This document shows positions 62,001-64,000 of a stretch of DNA of 64,000 nucleotides, piece after piece; within the stretch, counting starts at the first letter, position 1; every line of letters begins with the position of its first letter. A model generated the notes under the pieces. That model searched no databases, was not told where the DNA came from, and saw nothing but the letters and a program-made list of their open reading frames with translations. Where the stretch lies: positions 3,238,703-3,302,702 of the forward strand of contig PTFA01000035.1 of the NCBI GenBank assembly GCA_003342895.1, given 5' to 3'. The translations under genes and the position numbers were made by a program. The DNA is from Casuarius casuarius. Its lineage: Eukaryota; Chordata; Aves; Casuariiformes; Casuariidae.

Positions 62001-64000
62001 TTCTGTTAATGGCAACCAATATATGCATTACTTGAGACTCTGTAGAAGTGAACTACTAGAGATGCTTGATGCATTTGCTTCGGTAGAACAAGCTGATATC
62101 CAAGGCAGGCAGTGTGCCTGCATCTCTTGAAACTACCATCACAGAAAATAGGATCATCATCTTGAGATGTGGTCTGAAATGATGTTTGCTCCTGCTGTCA
62201 CCATTTTGTCAGCGCAGTCAACACTCACTCCAGTCTTTTTTTGTTATGGTGTTCTGGTTAGTATGGTTGGTATTCTGTCCAAGCAACCTAATCATGAAGA
62301 TTGCAGCTGACAACTTTAGGAATGAGTGAAGTGTACCTCTGCCAGTTTGAGTAGCAAGCTTTTTCTCACATAGCGTGTTATACTTCTGATTTTTTTTTTG
62401 GTAGTTTTTGTGGACAATGTTGGATATGCTTCCATGAATGTCTAACTTTGTGTCTAAGTAGTAAAATGTTGAGTCTCAGAAGATTTCATATGAATTGTAT
62501 AGAACATGCAAACACCCTCTGTCTTTTAGTTTTAAGTCGTACTGAACAAGGGGAGCTATTCTTGCTTGTTAAATATGCTTTTGCATCCCAGTTTGTAGAT
62601 CAAGACCATATTTTGAAAAAAGTAAATAATGATATTGAGAAGCTCGGGCTCCTTTGAGGATAACAAGCAAGGCAAACCGTGGGTTAGTAGCGTAACGAAT
62701 GCTGTCTAGATAAAACACTAGCATCTGTAGTACTCATATTCCTTCTCCTAGTGTTCTGCAGCCATTAGCTGAAGAAATGTGTATATCTGGAAAGAACCAG
62801 ACAAAGTTGTTTGGGCAAACTGTTCTTCCATGGACAAAATGTTGTACCTTCTCTCATAACAAAATTACTTGCCAGTTACTTAGTATTTTAAAGCAAACAG
62901 CTTTCACCCAGGTGCATATTAAACAGAATTCGGAGAACAGGTTCAAAAAGAAGAACCAAGAGTGATATTTATGATGATTATTAAGTATATAAAAGTATTA
63001 TGAGAACCACTGATAATTTTAATGACTGATATTAAATAATAGACTGAAAACTAAAAAATTTCATCCCAAAGGTGGTTTTATGATTAACTAATTTGTCAGT
63101 TAATATTTTATTCATCTCTGCGTGTTCACAAAGTCTGCTAGTTGTTTTGCCTTTTGATAGACTTCTTAAATTTTTGAGATATTTAAAATATGAGAAATAT
63201 TTTGAAATGTGTGTGCTAGAATTCTTCAGGAAAGACCAAAGTACATGTGTTTTTTTTTTAAACTGAAATTTAATAGATTTGACCTACATTTACATTTGAT
63301 ATTAGGTGGAGACCTCAAGTGAACTTCAGTAGTGATTTTTTTTATTTATGACAGGGTTATGATAGATATAAGCAATAAAAATATCATTCAGAGTGGCACT
63401 GTGTAGTTGCATGACAAGCTCTTTCATGGCCTGAGAAAATTACTTCCTCTTTTTTTTTTTTGTTTATTCTAAGATCACTGTTAAAAGAAACCAATAATAG
63501 CCAATTTTGTGTCTGTGTTCTGTTTAACTCTCTGTAAGTGTGATGTAAAATGGTTAAAAGATTGTGTGTGCTTTTTTTGGAAACTGCTTTCTGATGACCT
63601 TAGGGTAGTATATTTTTCTCCTCAGATGGCGTGTTTCACCTCTCTACTTTGAGAAGCAATATCGTGGTTTTATTTCAGTATGTCTTACCAGATGAATTTT
63701 TGAAATGCATTTTACTAGTCTCATTGTCACGAAAGACAAACGTTAGGAAGCTGAGGGATTGAAACAGGAAGGCTTCCGAATTAGGAATTTGAAAAAAACC
63801 TGTTTCAAACTTTTAACAAGCATTTGTTTGGACAGTGTCCATTTGCCCTCTTTTGCGTGTATTTCTTGGAGAGCTTAGGCTCTCATTCCTCAAGAGCAAT
63901 AGTAATGCACATCACTGGGGAAAGCAGACAAGAAAGGAGAAATAGCTTATTTTCATGTCAGCTTTATGTATCAAAATTGCAAACTTCTTTCACATTTGCC
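59063..64000. other. FBXW7: Intron to end of window, no gene seen
   Basis: AT-rich intron. It contains a G-rich run at 59321-59339 and A-rich tracts at about 60920-60942. No FBXW7 shared exon was recognised, so the intron continues past the window end. Open frames at 62448-62657 and 62777-62965 have no recognisable content. Confidence 0.55.
59321..59339 (+). repeat. G-rich run with G-quadruplex potential
   Basis: Eight G, T, five G, T, four G. The runs could supply four G-tracts of three or more with one-base loops, enough for an intramolecular quadruplex on the plus strand, that is, in the FBXW7 nascent RNA. Confidence 0.6.

Overview
This is vertebrate nuclear DNA, most likely from a bird. 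It is AT-rich, intron-like sequence with very few interspersed repeats. The clearest transposon remnants are old CR1 LINE fragments, and no mammalian SINE families are visible. There are no prokaryotic features (operons, long dense ORFs), no tRNA or rRNA genes, and no CRISPR array. Nearly every open frame of 60-120 codons looks like chance.

The window lies inside the 5' half of one plus-strand gene, FBXW7, the substrate-recognition F-box/WD40 subunit of the SCF ubiquitin ligase. Two isoform-specific first coding exons are recognisable by protein sequence. The alpha exon is 20097-20657, with its ATG at 20166. The gamma exon has its ATG at 42092 and its donor after 42238. Both end in phase 0, as needed to splice to the shared exon that starts with the codons for MKRKLDHG. 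That shared exon and all F-box and WD40 exons were not found and should lie downstream of base 64000. A beta-type first exon like the mammalian one was also not found between alpha and gamma.

Layout: 1-20096 is intron upstream of the alpha exon. It holds a fossil of a tyrosine-recombinase (DIRS-like) retroelement at about 4.7-5.1 kb and a CpG-rich patch at about 15.7-16.1 kb. 20097-20657 is the alpha exon. 20658-42091 is intron with an ancient CR1 of about 2 kb in reverse orientation (about 23.56-25.55 kb), an unexplained exon-like segment (29371-29533), and a CpG-dense patch at 41.0-41.3 kb that is the best candidate for the gamma promoter. 42092-42238 is gamma coding sequence. 42239-64000 is intron with a third CpG-dense patch (47.47-47.82 kb), a candidate cryptic or poison exon (48644-48725), and a short CR1 3' end (about 58.98-59.06 kb).

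The two exons are alternative N-termini of one protein. Alpha supplies an acidic, nuclear-targeted N-terminus and gamma a short hydrophobic/basic one that directs nucleolar location in mammals. The catalytic and substrate-binding machinery is common to both. The points most worth a second look are the regulatory features around them: a start-stop uORF and an open in-frame extension in front of the alpha ATG, the apparent lack of a beta exon, two candidate unannotated exons, and three isolated CpG patches that could be alternative promoters.
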